DNA of 64,000 nucleotides from Caulobacteraceae bacterium (GTDB taxonomy: Bacteria; Pseudomonadota; Alphaproteobacteria; Caulobacterales; Caulobacteraceae): NCBI GenBank assembly GCA_003164925.1, contig PLRV01000027.1, positions 1 through 64,000 on the forward strand. The letters are read 5' to 3'. The first letter of the stretch is position 1. Each line of letters opens with the position of its first letter. Shown in pieces: positions 45,406 to 55,162 of the stretch. The notes beneath the pieces are model-generated. The model ran no database searches. It was not told where the DNA came from and saw only the letters and a list, made by a program, of their open reading frames with translations. The translations under genes and the position numbers were made by a program.

Positions 45406-46305
45406 TCAACTGGCTTTCGCCAGCCCGCCCATGGCCTGTTCGAGCGCTTCCAACACCAGCGGGCGCACGGATTCGGCGCAGGGCGTGATCGGCAGCCGGA
45501 CGTCCTCGCGGCAAAGCCCCAGATGAGCCATGGCGAACTTGGTCGGCGAAGGCGAAGCGTCGGCGAACAGGGCCTTATGCAGGCGGATCAGACGATCCTG
45601 CAGCGCCAGGGCCTGGGGCCAATCGCCATCCATGCAGGCGCTCAAGAAGCGGGCGAAGGGCTCGGGCGTGACGTTGCAGGTGACCGAGATACAGCCGTGC
45701 CCGCCATGCGCCATATAGCCCAGGGCGGTCGGATCATCCCCCGACAGCAGGATGAAATCCTCCGGACAGGTCAGGCGCATCATGCTGATCCGGGTCAGAT
45801 CGCCGGTGGCGTCCTTGATGCCGACGATGTTGGGCAACCGGGCCAGCCGCGCCACCGTCTCGTTGGACATGTCCGCCCCCGTGCGGGACGGCACGTTGTA
45901 CAGCAGCACCGGCAATTGCACCGCCTCGTTGATGGCGGCGAAATGCTGATAGATCCCCTCCTGGCTCGGCCGATTGTAATAGGGAGCCACCACCAGGGCC
46001 GCGTGGGCGCCGACGGTCTTGGCGTAGCGCACGAGGTCGATGGCTTCCGCCGTGGCGTTGGAGCCCGCCCCCGCGATCACGGGGACCCGGCCCGCGGCGG
46101 TCTTCACGCACAGGAAGATGACCTTGCGATGTTCCTCGTGGCTCAAGGTGGCGGTCTCGCCGGTGGTGCCGACCGGCACGAGCCCATGCACCCCCGCGGC
46201 GATCTGGCGCTCCACCAGCTTGACGAAGGCGTCCTCATCCAACGCCCCGTCTCGGAAAGGTGTAACGAGGGCTGGAATCGCGCCCCTGAAGAAAGGTTCG
46301 GACAT
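45406..46305 (-). CDS. dapA: 4-hydroxy-tetrahydrodipicolinate synthase
   Basis: DapA condenses pyruvate with aspartate semialdehyde in lysine and diaminopimelate synthesis. The 299-residue protein has [15 protein letters not shown] (45-59), Tyr136 in [10 protein letters not shown], and the Schiff-base Lys164 in [11 protein letters not shown]. The ATG at 46305 (MSEPFF) is preferred to one three codons upstream. It shares a divergent 188-base region with the lytic transglycosylase; both work on cell-wall supply and turnover. Confidence 0.96.
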   Translation of the reverse strand: MSEPFFRGAIPALVTPFRDGALDEDAFVKLVERQIAAGVHGLVPVGTTGETATLSHEEHRKVIFLCVKTAAGRVPVIAGAGSNATAEAIDLVRYAKTVGAHAALVVAPYYNRPSQEGIYQHFAAINEAVQLPVLLYNVPSRTGADMSNETVARLARLPNIVGIKDATGDLTRISMMRLTCPEDFILLSGDDPTALGYMAHGGHGCISVTCNVTPEPFARFLSACMDGDWPQALALQDRLIRLHKALFADASPSPTKFAMAHLGLCREDVRLPITPCAESVRPLVLEALEQAMGGLAKAS

Positions 46306-46493
46306 GGCGTGCAATTAGCTGTGATGCTGCGCCGCAAGTCGTTGCGGCCCTGAGTTGGCCGGACAATATGGCCGCGCATATGGGTCAGGCAACAGTTAGG
46401 CTCCCAAACAACGCGCGAAACGAGTCGGATCGGGCTGGCGCGAGAGATTTTGCCTGCCTAAAGGCGTGAAATGGAAACGGTACGGAGTTGAAC

Positions 46494-48806
46494 GTGGGCT
46501 TATGGTCTAGGGCGGCTATGACGGCGGCGTGCGCGGCGGCTCTCAACAGCGCGGCGCTCGCCCAGGCGCCGCCGGCGCCGGACACCGCCACCCCCGTCTT
46601 CGCCGCTCCGCCTTTGCCGGCCCCGCCGCCCGTGGGCGCGGCGGACGCCGAGTGGCTGCGCCGCGGCGTGAATGCGGCCAAGGCGGGGGACTTCGCCGGC
46701 GCCCAGGCCGCACAGGCCGCCATCGCCAATCCCATCGCGCGCATGGTGGTGCTGTGGGCGATCATCGACACCATGCCCGACCGGCTGCCCTTCGCCCAGT
46801 TGGACCAGGCGCGGCGCGATCTCGCCGGGTGGCCCCATCGCAACGGCCGCCAAATCGCCGCCGAAAAGCAATTGGAGGCGGCCGCGCTCGGCCCGCAACA
46901 GACCATCGACTGGTTCGCCGGCGCCGAGCCGCAATCGGCTGAGGGCGCCATGGCCCTGGCCGCCGCCTACCAGGCCGCCGGACGTTCAGCCGACGCCCAG
47001 GCCCTGATCCGCCGCTTCTGGCGCGAGAAGGCCTTCGAAGCGGACGCACAGCGAACCATGCTCGCCCGCTTCGGCGCCTTGCTGACCATGGACGATCACA
47101 TTCGCCGGGCCGACACCCTGTTATTCGGTCAACAGGGCCCCGCCGCCCACGACATGGTGGCGCTGCTGCCGCCTGATCAGCAGACCCTGGCCAACGCGCG
47201 CATGGCCCTGCGCGCCAATTCCAGAGACGCGGACGGCCTTTATGTCTCCGCCCCGCCTGCCCTGATTCACGATCCGGGCCTGGCGGTGGAGCGGGCGCGC
47301 TGGCTGATCGAGCGAGGCGACGGCCTTTTGGCCCTGCCATTGCTGGCGGACTTTCCCGCCAATCCCGGCGAGGACGCCGCCCAACGCATCTGGGCGATCC
47401 GTCGGCAACTGGTCAATGTGGCGCTGCAGTCGGGCGACTATCGAAGCGCCTATAACGCGGTGGATAAGCCGGGGCTGCAACCGGGCGCCGACGCGGCCGA
47501 CGCCGACTTCCTCGCCGGCTGGATCGCTCTAACGCGCATGCACGACCCCAAGCTGGCGGATCAGCATTTCGCCGCCCTGGAACAGATCGGCGCCTCGCCC
47601 ATCACCCAGAGCCGGGCCAACTACTGGCGCGGCCGAGCCAAGGACGCGATGGGCGATACGGCCGGGGCCCAGGCCGAATACGCGCTGGGCGCGCGCTTCA
47701 ACACCGCCTTCTACGGCCAACTGGCCGCCGCCAAGGCGGGCCAGCCCGAACTGGTGCTGGCGCACGATCCGCAACCCTCCGCGGCGGACCGCGCCCGTTT
47801 CGAAGGGCGCGAGATCGTTCAGGCCGCCCGCGCCGTATCCGCAGCCGGCCTGCAGAACATCTTCGATCTGTTCGTGATCTCCGCCGTGGAGACACTGCCC
47901 GATGCGGAGGAATGCGCGCTTCTGGTGGACCTTGCCCGGGGCGGCGGTGAACAGGATCTGTCCATGCGGGTGGTGCGTCTTGCCGCCCAGCGCGGTTTCG
48001 TCTTGCCTGAGCGGGGCTATCCCATTCGCACGCCTCCAGCCTCGGCCAGCGTCGAGCCGGCCATGGTCCTGGGCATCGTGCGTCAGGAGAGCGGCTTTGA
48101 TCCGCGCGTGCGCTCCGGAGCGGGCGCGCGGGGCATGATGCAGCTCATGCCCGCCACGGCCAAGGTCGTCGCCCGGCGCAACGGCGTCCGTTTCGAGACC
48201 GAACGCCTGGATGACGCCGAATACAACATGACCTTGGGAACCAGCTTTCTGGGTTCGCTGGTCGACGAATTCGAAGGTTCCTATTTGATGGCAGCCGCCG
48301 CCTATAACGCCGGCCCCAACCGGCCCACGCAATGGGTCACGGCCTGCGGCGATCCCCGCTCCTCCTCCACCGATCCGGTGGACTACATCGAGTGCATCCC
48401 CATCTCGGAGACCCGCAACTACGTCATGCGGGTGCTGGAAGGCATGGAGGTCTATCGCGCCCGCCTGAACGGGGGCCGCGCGCCCCTGACCTTGCCGGCG
48501 GACCTCAAGCGCGGCGGCCTGGGCGCGGGCATGCAAGTCGCATCCCACGGCGCCACCATCGATTCCCTGCTCCAAGGCTCGCTTGGCGCCGGCTCCGATT
48601 CCGACGCTCTGATCACCTCTTCCACCCCGGTGCCCAACCCGCCGGAGATCGAGACAGTCAGGCCGCCGCCCGGCCGGCTTGGCCGAGCCGCAAAGCTTCA
48701 CGGCCATGCGATCGCTCGCGGATCGAAGGCCAAGAGCGCCGCGGGCCACGCCTCGCGACGCTCGTCCGCCGCTCACAGGACGGCCTCACGCAAGAAGAGC
48801 AAATAG
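46494..48806 (+). CDS. slt: soluble lytic murein transglycosylase
   Basis: Slt cleaves peptidoglycan glycan strands in the periplasm. The 770-residue protein has a signal peptide (cleavage near ALAQA), a long superhelical domain of helical repeats (about residues 60-450), and a C-terminal lysozyme-like domain with catalytic Glu532 in VRQESGFDPRVRSGAGARGMMQLMPATA. It ends in a Pro/Ser and Lys/Arg-rich tail. I choose GTG at 46494, six bases after a GGAG box; a TTG two codons earlier would overlap that box. Confidence 0.92.
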   Translation: MGLWSRAAMTAACAAALNSAALAQAPPAPDTATPVFAAPPLPAPPPVGAADAEWLRRGVNAAKAGDFAGAQAAQAAIANPIARMVVLWAIIDTMPDRLPFAQLDQARRDLAGWPHRNGRQIAAEKQLEAAALGPQQTIDWFAGAEPQSAEGAMALAAAYQAAGRSADAQALIRRFWREKAFEADAQRTMLARFGALLTMDDHIRRADTLLFGQQGPAAHDMVALLPPDQQTLANARMALRANSRDADGLYVSAPPALIHDPGLAVERARWLIERGDGLLALPLLADFPANPGEDAAQRIWAIRRQLVNVALQSGDYRSAYNAVDKPGLQPGADAADADFLAGWIALTRMHDPKLADQHFAALEQIGASPITQSRANYWRGRAKDAMGDTAGAQAEYALGARFNTAFYGQLAAAKAGQPELVLAHDPQPSAADRARFEGREIVQAARAVSAAGLQNIFDLFVISAVETLPDAEECALLVDLARGGGEQDLSMRVVRLAAQRGFVLPERGYPIRTPPASASVEPAMVLGIVRQESGFDPRVRSGAGARGMMQLMPATAKVVARRNGVRFETERLDDAEYNMTLGTSFLGSLVDEFEGSYLMAAAAYNAGPNRPTQWVTACGDPRSSSTDPVDYIECIPISETRNYVMRVLEGMEVYRARLNGGRAPLTLPADLKRGGLGAGMQVASHGATIDSLLQGSLGAGSDSDALITSSTPVPNPPEIETVRPPPGRLGRAAKLHGHAIARGSKAKSAAGHASRRSSAAHRTASRKKSK

Positions 48807-48861
48807 GGCCCGGCGAACACAGCGGCTTTACCGCGCGCCTTGGGCCTCCTAATGCCTGGGC

Positions 48862-49770
48862 ATGAGCTCAACTTCGCCCGTCCTTACCCCGCAGGCTTGC
48901 ATCGCCCGCACCACCGCCTGGGCCGACTACGCCCTGGTGGACAGCGGCGACGGGCGCAAACTCGAACGTTACGGCCCCTACCATGTGGTGCGGCCCGAAC
49001 CGCAATGCCTGTGGCGGCCGCGGCTGGAGCCTGGGCGGTGGGACGACGCCGACGCGGTGTTCGACCCCACCGACGAGGACGAGGCCGGCCATTGGCGGTT
49101 CAAAGCCCAGCCGCGCGACACCTGGCCGATGAAGTGGGACGACGTTTCGTTCAAGGCGCGTTTCACCAGTTTCCGCCACCTGGCCTTCTTCCCCGAGCAG
49201 GCGGCCAACTGGAGCTGGTTGCAGGAACGCGCCAAGGCTCGGCCCGGCATGCGGGTGCTCAACCTGTTCGGCTATACCGGCGTCGCCAGCCTGGTCTGCG
49301 CGGCGGCCGGCGCGGCGGTGACCCATGTGGACGCCTCCAAGCGATCAGTCGGCTGGGCGCGGGAGAACGCCGAACTATCGGGCCTGGCCAACCGGCCGAT
49401 CCGCTGGCTGTGCGAGGACGCGCGCCGCTATGTGCAGCGAGAGGCCAGGCGCGGCGCCCAGTACGACGGGATCATCCTCGATCCGCCCAAGTATGGCCGG
49501 GGCCCGGGCGGCGAAGTGTGGCGTCTGTTCGAGGACCTGCCCGAACTGATGCGACTGTGCGCGGGCCTGCTGTCGGACAAGGCCAGCTTTCTGCTGGTCA
49601 ACGCCTACGCCGCGCGTATCTCGGGCCTGGCCTTGGCGCACATGCTGCAGGACGGTCTGGAGGGCCGCAGCGGCCGGGTCGATTGGGGCGAGCTGGCTTT
49701 GCAGGAAGATGGCGGAGGGCGGGAAATCGGCCTTTCGTTCTTCGCCCGCTGGACAGACACGGCGCCATGA
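48862..49770 (+). CDS. class I SAM-dependent rRNA methyltransferase (RlmI-like)
   Basis: The 302-residue protein has the SAM motif VLNLFGYTGVASLVCAAAGA (about residues 131-150), an acidic motif with VDASKRSVGWARENAELSG, and the catalytic DPPKYGRGPGG, typical of the RlmI/RlmL C-type 23S rRNA cytosine methyltransferases, though an N-terminal PUA domain is not obvious. The gene overlaps the TrmH-family gene by four bases (ATGA), so two RNA methyltransferases are co-translated. Confidence 0.88.
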   Translation: MSSTSPVLTPQACIARTTAWADYALVDSGDGRKLERYGPYHVVRPEPQCLWRPRLEPGRWDDADAVFDPTDEDEAGHWRFKAQPRDTWPMKWDDVSFKARFTSFRHLAFFPEQAANWSWLQERAKARPGMRVLNLFGYTGVASLVCAAAGAAVTHVDASKRSVGWARENAELSGLANRPIRWLCEDARRYVQREARRGAQYDGIILDPPKYGRGPGGEVWRLFEDLPELMRLCAGLLSDKASFLLVNAYAARISGLALAHMLQDGLEGRSGRVDWGELALQEDGGGREIGLSFFARWTDTAP

Positions 49771-50558
49771 CCGTCCGCGCGATCAGCTCCCTGACCAATC
49801 CCACGGTCAAGGCCGTGCGGGCTCTGCACCTTCGCAAGGAACGTGAGGAAAGCGGACTATTTCTTTCTGAAGGCTTGAAAATCGTTATTGACGCTGTGGA
49901 ACTTGGCCACGCCCCCAAGATCCTGATGTATGGCCCCGAAGCGGCCGACCATCCGCTGCTGCAGCGCTGTGCGGAGGCCACGCGCGCAGCGGGCGGCGAG
50001 GTGATCGAGGTCACCCGCGAGGTGCTGGAGAAGGTCGCGCGTCGTGATAATCCCCAGGCGGTTATCGCTGTTTTTCCGCAAGTTTTTTCTTCTCTTCTCA
50101 ACCTGAATCCGGGGTTGGCGTCCTGCTGGGTCGCCCTGCACAAGGTGCGCGATCCGGGCAATCTCGGGACCATCGTGCGCACCGCCGACGCGGCCGGCTG
50201 CGGGGGCGTGATCCTGGTGGACGAATGCTGCGATCCCTATTCGGTGGAGGCCGTGCGCGCCACCATGGGCTCGATCTTCGCGGTGCGGATCGCCAAGGCC
50301 ACGGCCGAGGAATTTCTGGACTGGCGCACGTCCTGGCCGGGTTCGGTGGTGGGCACCCTGCTCAGCGCCACGGTGGACCATCGCACCGCATCCTATCGTG
50401 CGCCCACCATGATCCTGATGGGCAATGAGCAGGCCGGCCTGCCGCCCGATCTGGCCGCCGCCTGCGACGTCAATGTCAAGATTCCCATGCGCGGCCGGGC
50501 CGACAGCCTGAACCTCGCCGTGGCCACCGGCATCATGATCTACACCGCCACGCCCTGA
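49767..50558 (+). CDS. TrmH/SpoU-family RNA 2'-O-methyltransferase
   Basis: The 263-residue protein has an N-terminal substrate-binding domain (NPTVKAVRALHLRKEREESGLFLSEGLK at about 11-38) and a SpoU knot domain with VRDPGNLGTIVRTADAAG (about 133-150), MGNEQAGL and IPMRGRADSLNLAVATGIMIY. These are motifs 1-3 of SPOUT 2'-O-methyltransferases acting on rRNA or tRNA. I choose the ATG at 49767; the open frame further upstream runs through the neighbouring methyltransferase. Confidence 0.93.
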   Translation: MTVRAISSLTNPTVKAVRALHLRKEREESGLFLSEGLKIVIDAVELGHAPKILMYGPEAADHPLLQRCAEATRAAGGEVIEVTREVLEKVARRDNPQAVIAVFPQVFSSLLNLNPGLASCWVALHKVRDPGNLGTIVRTADAAGCGGVILVDECCDPYSVEAVRATMGSIFAVRIAKATAEEFLDWRTSWPGSVVGTLLSATVDHRTASYRAPTMILMGNEQAGLPPDLAAACDVNVKIPMRGRADSLNLAVATGIMIYTATP

Positions 50559-50571
50559 CCCCGGAGCTTCC

Positions 50572-50976
50572 ATGCCCATCTGGCTGATCACCCTTTACCT
50601 GCTGCACGTCGGCGCGGCCTTTTACTGGCTGGGATCCACCTTCCTCGTGGCCCAGGCCAAGGGCAAAGGCGCCGAGCGGCAATTTCCATTTCAGATGCTG
50701 GCCGCGGGCCTGGCCATGGCCTTGGGCGCGGCGCTGTGGGGCGAGCTGCACCCCTACGGCATCGGCAAGATGGAAGTGGTGCTGGCCGTGGGCGTGGCCT
50801 GCGCCATCGGCGCGGCGGGCGTGCAAGGCGTGCTGGTGGGCGGAGCCATCCGCAAACGTAAGCGCGGAGTCCTGACCGAAGAAGCCGCCCTGGCCCGCAT
50901 CCGTAAAGGCCATCGCTGGGCAGCCGTCTTACTGGCCGTGGCCCTTTTGGCGATGGTCGGCTCGTACCACGTCTAG
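50572..50976 (+). CDS. small integral membrane protein, function unknown
   Basis: The 134-residue protein has four hydrophobic segments (about residues 4-26, 40-58, 68-92 and 112-131) and a basic loop KRKRGVLTEEAALARIRKGHRWA between the last two. I recognise no named family. It follows the TrmH gene by 13 bases and is probably in the same operon. Its TAG stop is the left end of the palindromic repeat that follows. Confidence 0.7.
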   Translation: MPIWLITLYLLHVGAAFYWLGSTFLVAQAKGKGAERQFPFQMLAAGLAMALGAALWGELHPYGIGKMEVVLAVGVACAIGAAGVQGVLVGGAIRKRKRGVLTEEAALARIRKGHRWAAVLLAVALLAMVGSYHV

Positions 50977-51078
50977 AGCTGGATGGCTTCTCTCGAAGTC
51001 TGAATCCGGCTCTACATATTTGAATCTAGGGCACGATTCAGCGTTTAGGCGATTCCGCCTAAACCCATCGTGCTCTAG
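50974..51078. repeat. palindromic intergenic repeat, copy 3 (two hairpins)
   Basis: TAGAGC (50974-50979) pairs with GCTCTA (51009-51014). The second hairpin has CTAGGGCACGAT (51026-51037) with ATCGTGCTCTAG (51067-51078) and an inner GTTTAGGCG (51043-51051) with CGCCTAAAC (51056-51064). The second module is in the opposite orientation to that at 21547. The left TAG is the stop of the gene at 50572. Confidence 0.87.
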
Positions 51079-51086
51079 GAGCCCGG

Positions 51087-53546
51087 TCAGGTTCCGCGCG
51101 GCTTAGCCCGCATCGTGGGCGCCTCGGCCAGGGGATTTTCAGGCCACGGATGCCTGGGATAGCGGCCGCGCAGGTCCGCCCGCACCGCCTTCCACGAACC
51201 ACGCCAGAAACCCGGCAGGTCCTTGGTCACCTGGATCGGGCGGCGCGCCGGCGACAGCAGCACCAGCGTCACGGGCGTCCGTCCCTCGGCCACCGTCGGG
51301 TGGCTGTCCAGACCGAACAGCTCCTGCACCCTGACCTCTCCCTCGGGCCCGCCTTCCGCGGCATAGTCGATGCGCACGCGCGTGCCGGTGGGGGCGGTCC
51401 AGGCCTCCGGCGCCAGTCGGTCGAGCGCCTGCTGCCGGGGCCAGTCAATCAGGCCGCGCAGGGCGGTCTCCAGGGCGGCGGGATCAATTTCGTGGAGCGA
51501 GGATCGGCCCTTGAGCAATGGGGCCAGCCAAACCTCCAGCGCGTTGTGCAGCGCCTCGTCCGACAGGTCCGGCCCATCCAGGCCCTGAGCGCGCACGAAC
51601 GCCGAGCGGGCCCTCAGGCCTCTCGCCCCCGCGCCCCAGGGCAGGCTGTCCAGCCCCTCCGCGCGCACGCGGCCCAGCAGCGCCGAAGCGATCAGCGCCG
51701 GATCGGGGTTTTCGATCAGACGCTCAGACAGCACCAGCCGGTCCAGCCGCAGCAGGCGCTTGGCGCGCAGCCGGCCCTTTGTGTCGGTCTCCAGCCGGTC
51801 CTCATGGGTCAGCCGGTCCGCGAAGACCGCCATCAGCTCTTCTTCCTCCAGCGGCGCGGCCAGCAGCACCCGGTCGCGGGCGTCGCCGCCGCCCAGGTCG
51901 CCCACCGCCAGCCACGGCTCGCGCGCCAAGGCCTCGCCGGGGTCGAGCTGCACCCCTCGCCCGGTGGCGAGCTGGAACTGGCCCAGCGATCCGCGCGCCT
52001 TGGCCACCCGGTCCGGATAGGCCTCGGCCAGCAGCAGGGCGTCGCTCATCCCCTCGCCCGTCGCCGGCCCCTTGGGCGCCAACCTGGCCCACCGGGCCGC
52101 CAACTGACGCGCCTCTGCGGCGCGGGGGCTGCGGTCGCGCGCCCATTGCTCGATGCGGCGGCTCAGGTCCACGCCGGTTCCGCCCAGGCCCCGCTCGGTG
52201 ATCACCGCCGCGATCTGGGCCGCGCGCCCGCCCACGCCAAGGGCCGAGCCGCGCGCCACCATGTGCGCCAGGCGTGGGGGCAGGGGCAGACGGGACAGGG
52301 CCTCGCCGTGCGCCGTCAGGGCCCCGCCCTGGTCCAGCGCCTGCAGCCGATGCAGCAGGGCCCGCGCCTCCTTGAAGGCGGCGGCGGGCGGCGGGTCCAG
52401 CAGGGCCAGGGCGCCGGGGTCTCGCGCGCCCCAGCGGGCCAGGTCGAGCGCGAGGCCGGACAGGTCCGCCTCCAGAATCTCGGGGCGCTCGAAGGCCGGC
52501 AAGGCGCGGGTCTCGGCTTCCTCCCACAGGCGATAGCAGAGGCCCGGCGCGGTGCGGCCCGCGCGGCCACCGCGCTGATCGGCCGCCGCGCGGCTGACCC
52601 TGACCGTGGCCAGCCTCGTCAATCCGCTGGAGGGATCAAACCGAGGCACGCGCGCGAGGCCGCAATCCACCACAGCGCGCACGCCCTGGATGGTCAGGCT
52701 AGTCTCAGCGATGGAGGTGGCCAGCACCACCTTGCGCCGGCCGCCGGACGCGGGCGCGATGGCCCGGTCCTGCTCGGCGGGGCTGAGCGCGCCGTAGAGG
52801 GGGGCGACGTCCACCGGACGGTCCTTCAGCCGATCGTTCAGCGCGCGTTCGGCGCGGCGGATCTCGCCTTGCCCCGGCAGGAACACCAGCACGTCGCCCT
52901 CGCTGTCGGCCAAGGCCCGAAGCGCAGCCTTGGCCGCCTGTTCCTCCAGCGACGCACGCTGATCGCGGCCGAGGTACACGGTTTGCACCGGAAACTGCCG
53001 ACCTTGGCTTTCGATTACAGGCGCCCCGTCCAGCAGGGCCGCGACGCGGGCGCCGTCGAGGGTGGCGGACATCACCAGAAGGCGCAGGTCTTCGCGTAAC
53101 AAGGCCTGGGCGTCACGGGCCAGGGCCAGACCCAGATCGGCGTCGAGGCTGCGTTCGTGGAACTCGTCGAACAGCACGGCGGCCACGCCGTCCAGCACAG
53201 GATCGTCCAGGATCATGCGGGTGAAGACCCCCTCGGTCACCACCTCGATGCGCGTCTTGGCCGAGACCTTGGCCTGCAGGCGCACGCGGTAGCCAACGGT
53301 CTCGCCGGCTTTCTCGCCCAGGGACTTGGCCATGAATTCGGCGGCGGCCCGCGCAGCCAGACGGCGAGGCTCCAGCACGATGATGCGCCCCTGCCCCACC
53401 CACGGCTGATCCAGCAAGGCCAGGGGAACCACGGTGGTCTTGCCCGCGCCCGGAGCCGCCACCAGCACGGCGCAATTGCGCGCGGCCAGGGCGGCCTTGA
53501 GCGCGTCCAGCACCTGATGGATGGGCAGTTGGGGTTGCTCCGCCAT
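51087..53546 (-). CDS. hrpB: ATP-dependent helicase HrpB
   Basis: HrpB is a DEAH-type RNA helicase of uncertain bacterial role. The 819-residue protein has the Walker A APGAGKTT at 31-38, the motif II region VLFDEFHERSLDADLGL (DEFH), motif III SATL, and motif VI QRGGRAGRTAPG, followed by the HrpB-specific C-terminal domain ending in WRGSWKAVRADLRGRYPRHPWPENPLAEAP. It starts with ATG and is a separate unit from the permease upstream. Confidence 0.95.
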   Translation of the reverse strand: MAEQPQLPIHQVLDALKAALAARNCAVLVAAPGAGKTTVVPLALLDQPWVGQGRIIVLEPRRLAARAAAEFMAKSLGEKAGETVGYRVRLQAKVSAKTRIEVVTEGVFTRMILDDPVLDGVAAVLFDEFHERSLDADLGLALARDAQALLREDLRLLVMSATLDGARVAALLDGAPVIESQGRQFPVQTVYLGRDQRASLEEQAAKAALRALADSEGDVLVFLPGQGEIRRAERALNDRLKDRPVDVAPLYGALSPAEQDRAIAPASGGRRKVVLATSIAETSLTIQGVRAVVDCGLARVPRFDPSSGLTRLATVRVSRAAADQRGGRAGRTAPGLCYRLWEEAETRALPAFERPEILEADLSGLALDLARWGARDPGALALLDPPPAAAFKEARALLHRLQALDQGGALTAHGEALSRLPLPPRLAHMVARGSALGVGGRAAQIAAVITERGLGGTGVDLSRRIEQWARDRSPRAAEARQLAARWARLAPKGPATGEGMSDALLLAEAYPDRVAKARGSLGQFQLATGRGVQLDPGEALAREPWLAVGDLGGGDARDRVLLAAPLEEEELMAVFADRLTHEDRLETDTKGRLRAKRLLRLDRLVLSERLIENPDPALIASALLGRVRAEGLDSLPWGAGARGLRARSAFVRAQGLDGPDLSDEALHNALEVWLAPLLKGRSSLHEIDPAALETALRGLIDWPRQQALDRLAPEAWTAPTGTRVRIDYAAEGGPEGEVRVQELFGLDSHPTVAEGRTPVTLVLLSPARRPIQVTKDLPGFWRGSWKAVRADLRGRYPRHPWPENPLAEAPTMRAKPRGT

Positions 53547-53585
53547 GGCCGGCGCTCTTAGCGCGCGCCGCTCCCGGCTGCACCC

Positions 53586-55070
53586 CTATTCGGCCGGGAG
53601 CGCCTTGGCTTGATAACGCGAATGGCGATGGGCGTAGGTGAAGTAGACCACCAGGCCGATGGCCATCCACACGAACAGGCGGATCCAGGTGGGCGCCGGC
53701 AGGCCGCTGATCAGGAACAGGCAGCCGGCGGCGCCCAGAGGCGCGGTGACCCACACGAACGGCGTCTTGAAGGTGCGCGGCAGCTCGGGGTTCTTCACCC
53801 GCAGATAGAGCACCCCGCAGCAGATCAGGCAGAAGGCCAACAGCGTGCCCATGGACACCAGCTCACCCAGCACGGCGATGGGAAACAGCCCGCCCACCAG
53901 GCCCGCGCAGGCCGAGGTGATCACCGTGCCCCACACCGGGGTGCGGGTCTTGGGGTTCACCTGGCCGAACATCTTGGGCAGCAGGCCGTCGCGGGCCATG
54001 GCGTAGAAGATGCGCGACTGGCCGTAGAGCAGCGACAGGATGGTCGAGCCCAGGCCGATGGCCACGGCCACATTGACGATCTGCCTCAGCCATCCGAGGC
54101 CGGGAACCGCGCCCAGGGCGCGAGCCACCGGAGCGTCGTTGTTGAGGGAGCTGTAGGGAGCCAGGCCCGTGATCACCAATGACATGAGGATGTACAGGAC
54201 GGTGCAGATAGCCAGCGAGCCCAGAATGCCGATCGGCATGTCCCGGCCGGGATTGCGCGCCTCCTGCGCCGCAGTCGAAACGGATTCAAAGCCGATGTAG
54301 GCGAAGAAGATCACGCCGGCCGCCGTCAGCACGCCCGGAAGCCCAAAGTGGCTCGCCGGATCGGTTGCGGTGGGCCCGACGCGCGGCGGGATCAGGGGAT
54401 GCCAGTATGCGGGGTGCACGTAGGCGAAGCCGATGACGATCACGGCCACCACGGTCAGCACCTTCAGGCTGACGATGATGTTGTTGACCAAAGCGCTTTC
54501 GGTCACGCCGGTGATCAGAAGCGCGCCCATCAGGAAGACGATGGCCACGGCCGGGACGTTCAGAATCGAGCCCGTCATCACCAGATGCGAGCCGTCGAAG
54601 GTGTAAGGGGCGCTGGACCAAGCGTGGGGCAAGGCTAAGCCGAAGCCCTGCAGCATGTCACGGAAATGCCCCGACCAGCCGGCCGATACGGTGGCGGAGG
54701 CCAGACCGTATTCCAGGATCAGGTCCCAGGCGATGATCCAGGCGATGAACTCGCCGAGCGTGGCGTAGGTGTAGGTGTAGGCCGAGCCTGAGACCGGGAT
54801 CATCGACGCCAGCTCGGCGTAGCACATGGCCGTGAAGGCGCAGACCACTCCGGCCAGGATGAAGGACAGGACAATGGCGGGGCCAGCATTGATCGCCGCC
54901 TGCTGACCTGTCAGAACGAAGATCCCGGCCCCGATGACGCCGCCAATGCCGAGCAGGGTGAGCGAGACCGCTCCCAAGCCCCTGCGCAGGGTGTGCTCGC
55001 CCTGCTCGGAGGCTTGCGCCAGCAGAGCATCAATCGGCTTCTTGGTGAACAGTCCTTCGAAAAAAGCCAT
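53586..55070 (-). CDS. APC-superfamily cationic amino-acid permease
   Basis: The 494-residue inner-membrane protein has about 12-14 membrane segments and the APC signature GIGGVIGAGIFVLTGQQAAINAGPAI (about 41-66), then MIPVSGSAYTYTYATLGEFIAWIIAWDLILEYGLA, both typical of CAT-type transporters. The substrate is probably an amino acid but cannot be specified. I choose the ATG at 55070, which precedes the conserved part; the upstream extension is poor in homology. It is near, but not coupled to, hrpB. Confidence 0.9.
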   Translation of the reverse strand: MAFFEGLFTKKPIDALLAQASEQGEHTLRRGLGAVSLTLLGIGGVIGAGIFVLTGQQAAINAGPAIVLSFILAGVVCAFTAMCYAELASMIPVSGSAYTYTYATLGEFIAWIIAWDLILEYGLASATVSAGWSGHFRDMLQGFGLALPHAWSSAPYTFDGSHLVMTGSILNVPAVAIVFLMGALLITGVTESALVNNIIVSLKVLTVVAVIVIGFAYVHPAYWHPLIPPRVGPTATDPASHFGLPGVLTAAGVIFFAYIGFESVSTAAQEARNPGRDMPIGILGSLAICTVLYILMSLVITGLAPYSSLNNDAPVARALGAVPGLGWLRQIVNVAVAIGLGSTILSLLYGQSRIFYAMARDGLLPKMFGQVNPKTRTPVWGTVITSACAGLVGGLFPIAVLGELVSMGTLLAFCLICCGVLYLRVKNPELPRTFKTPFVWVTAPLGAAGCLFLISGLPAPTWIRLFVWMAIGLVVYFTYAHRHSRYQAKALPAE

Positions 55071-55162
55071 GTGGTCGAGCGCCCCTGATTTGGAAGGCGC
55101 GAGCATGACTTGCCTTGGGACCTACGGCAACGCCCCGTCCGAGAGACGATTGCGCCCAGGCG

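Noticed and set aside
51150-53099. A 649-codon plus-strand open frame opposite hrpB
   Set aside because: hrpB has all helicase motifs on the minus strand; the opposite frame has only Arg/Gln/Pro-rich sequence.
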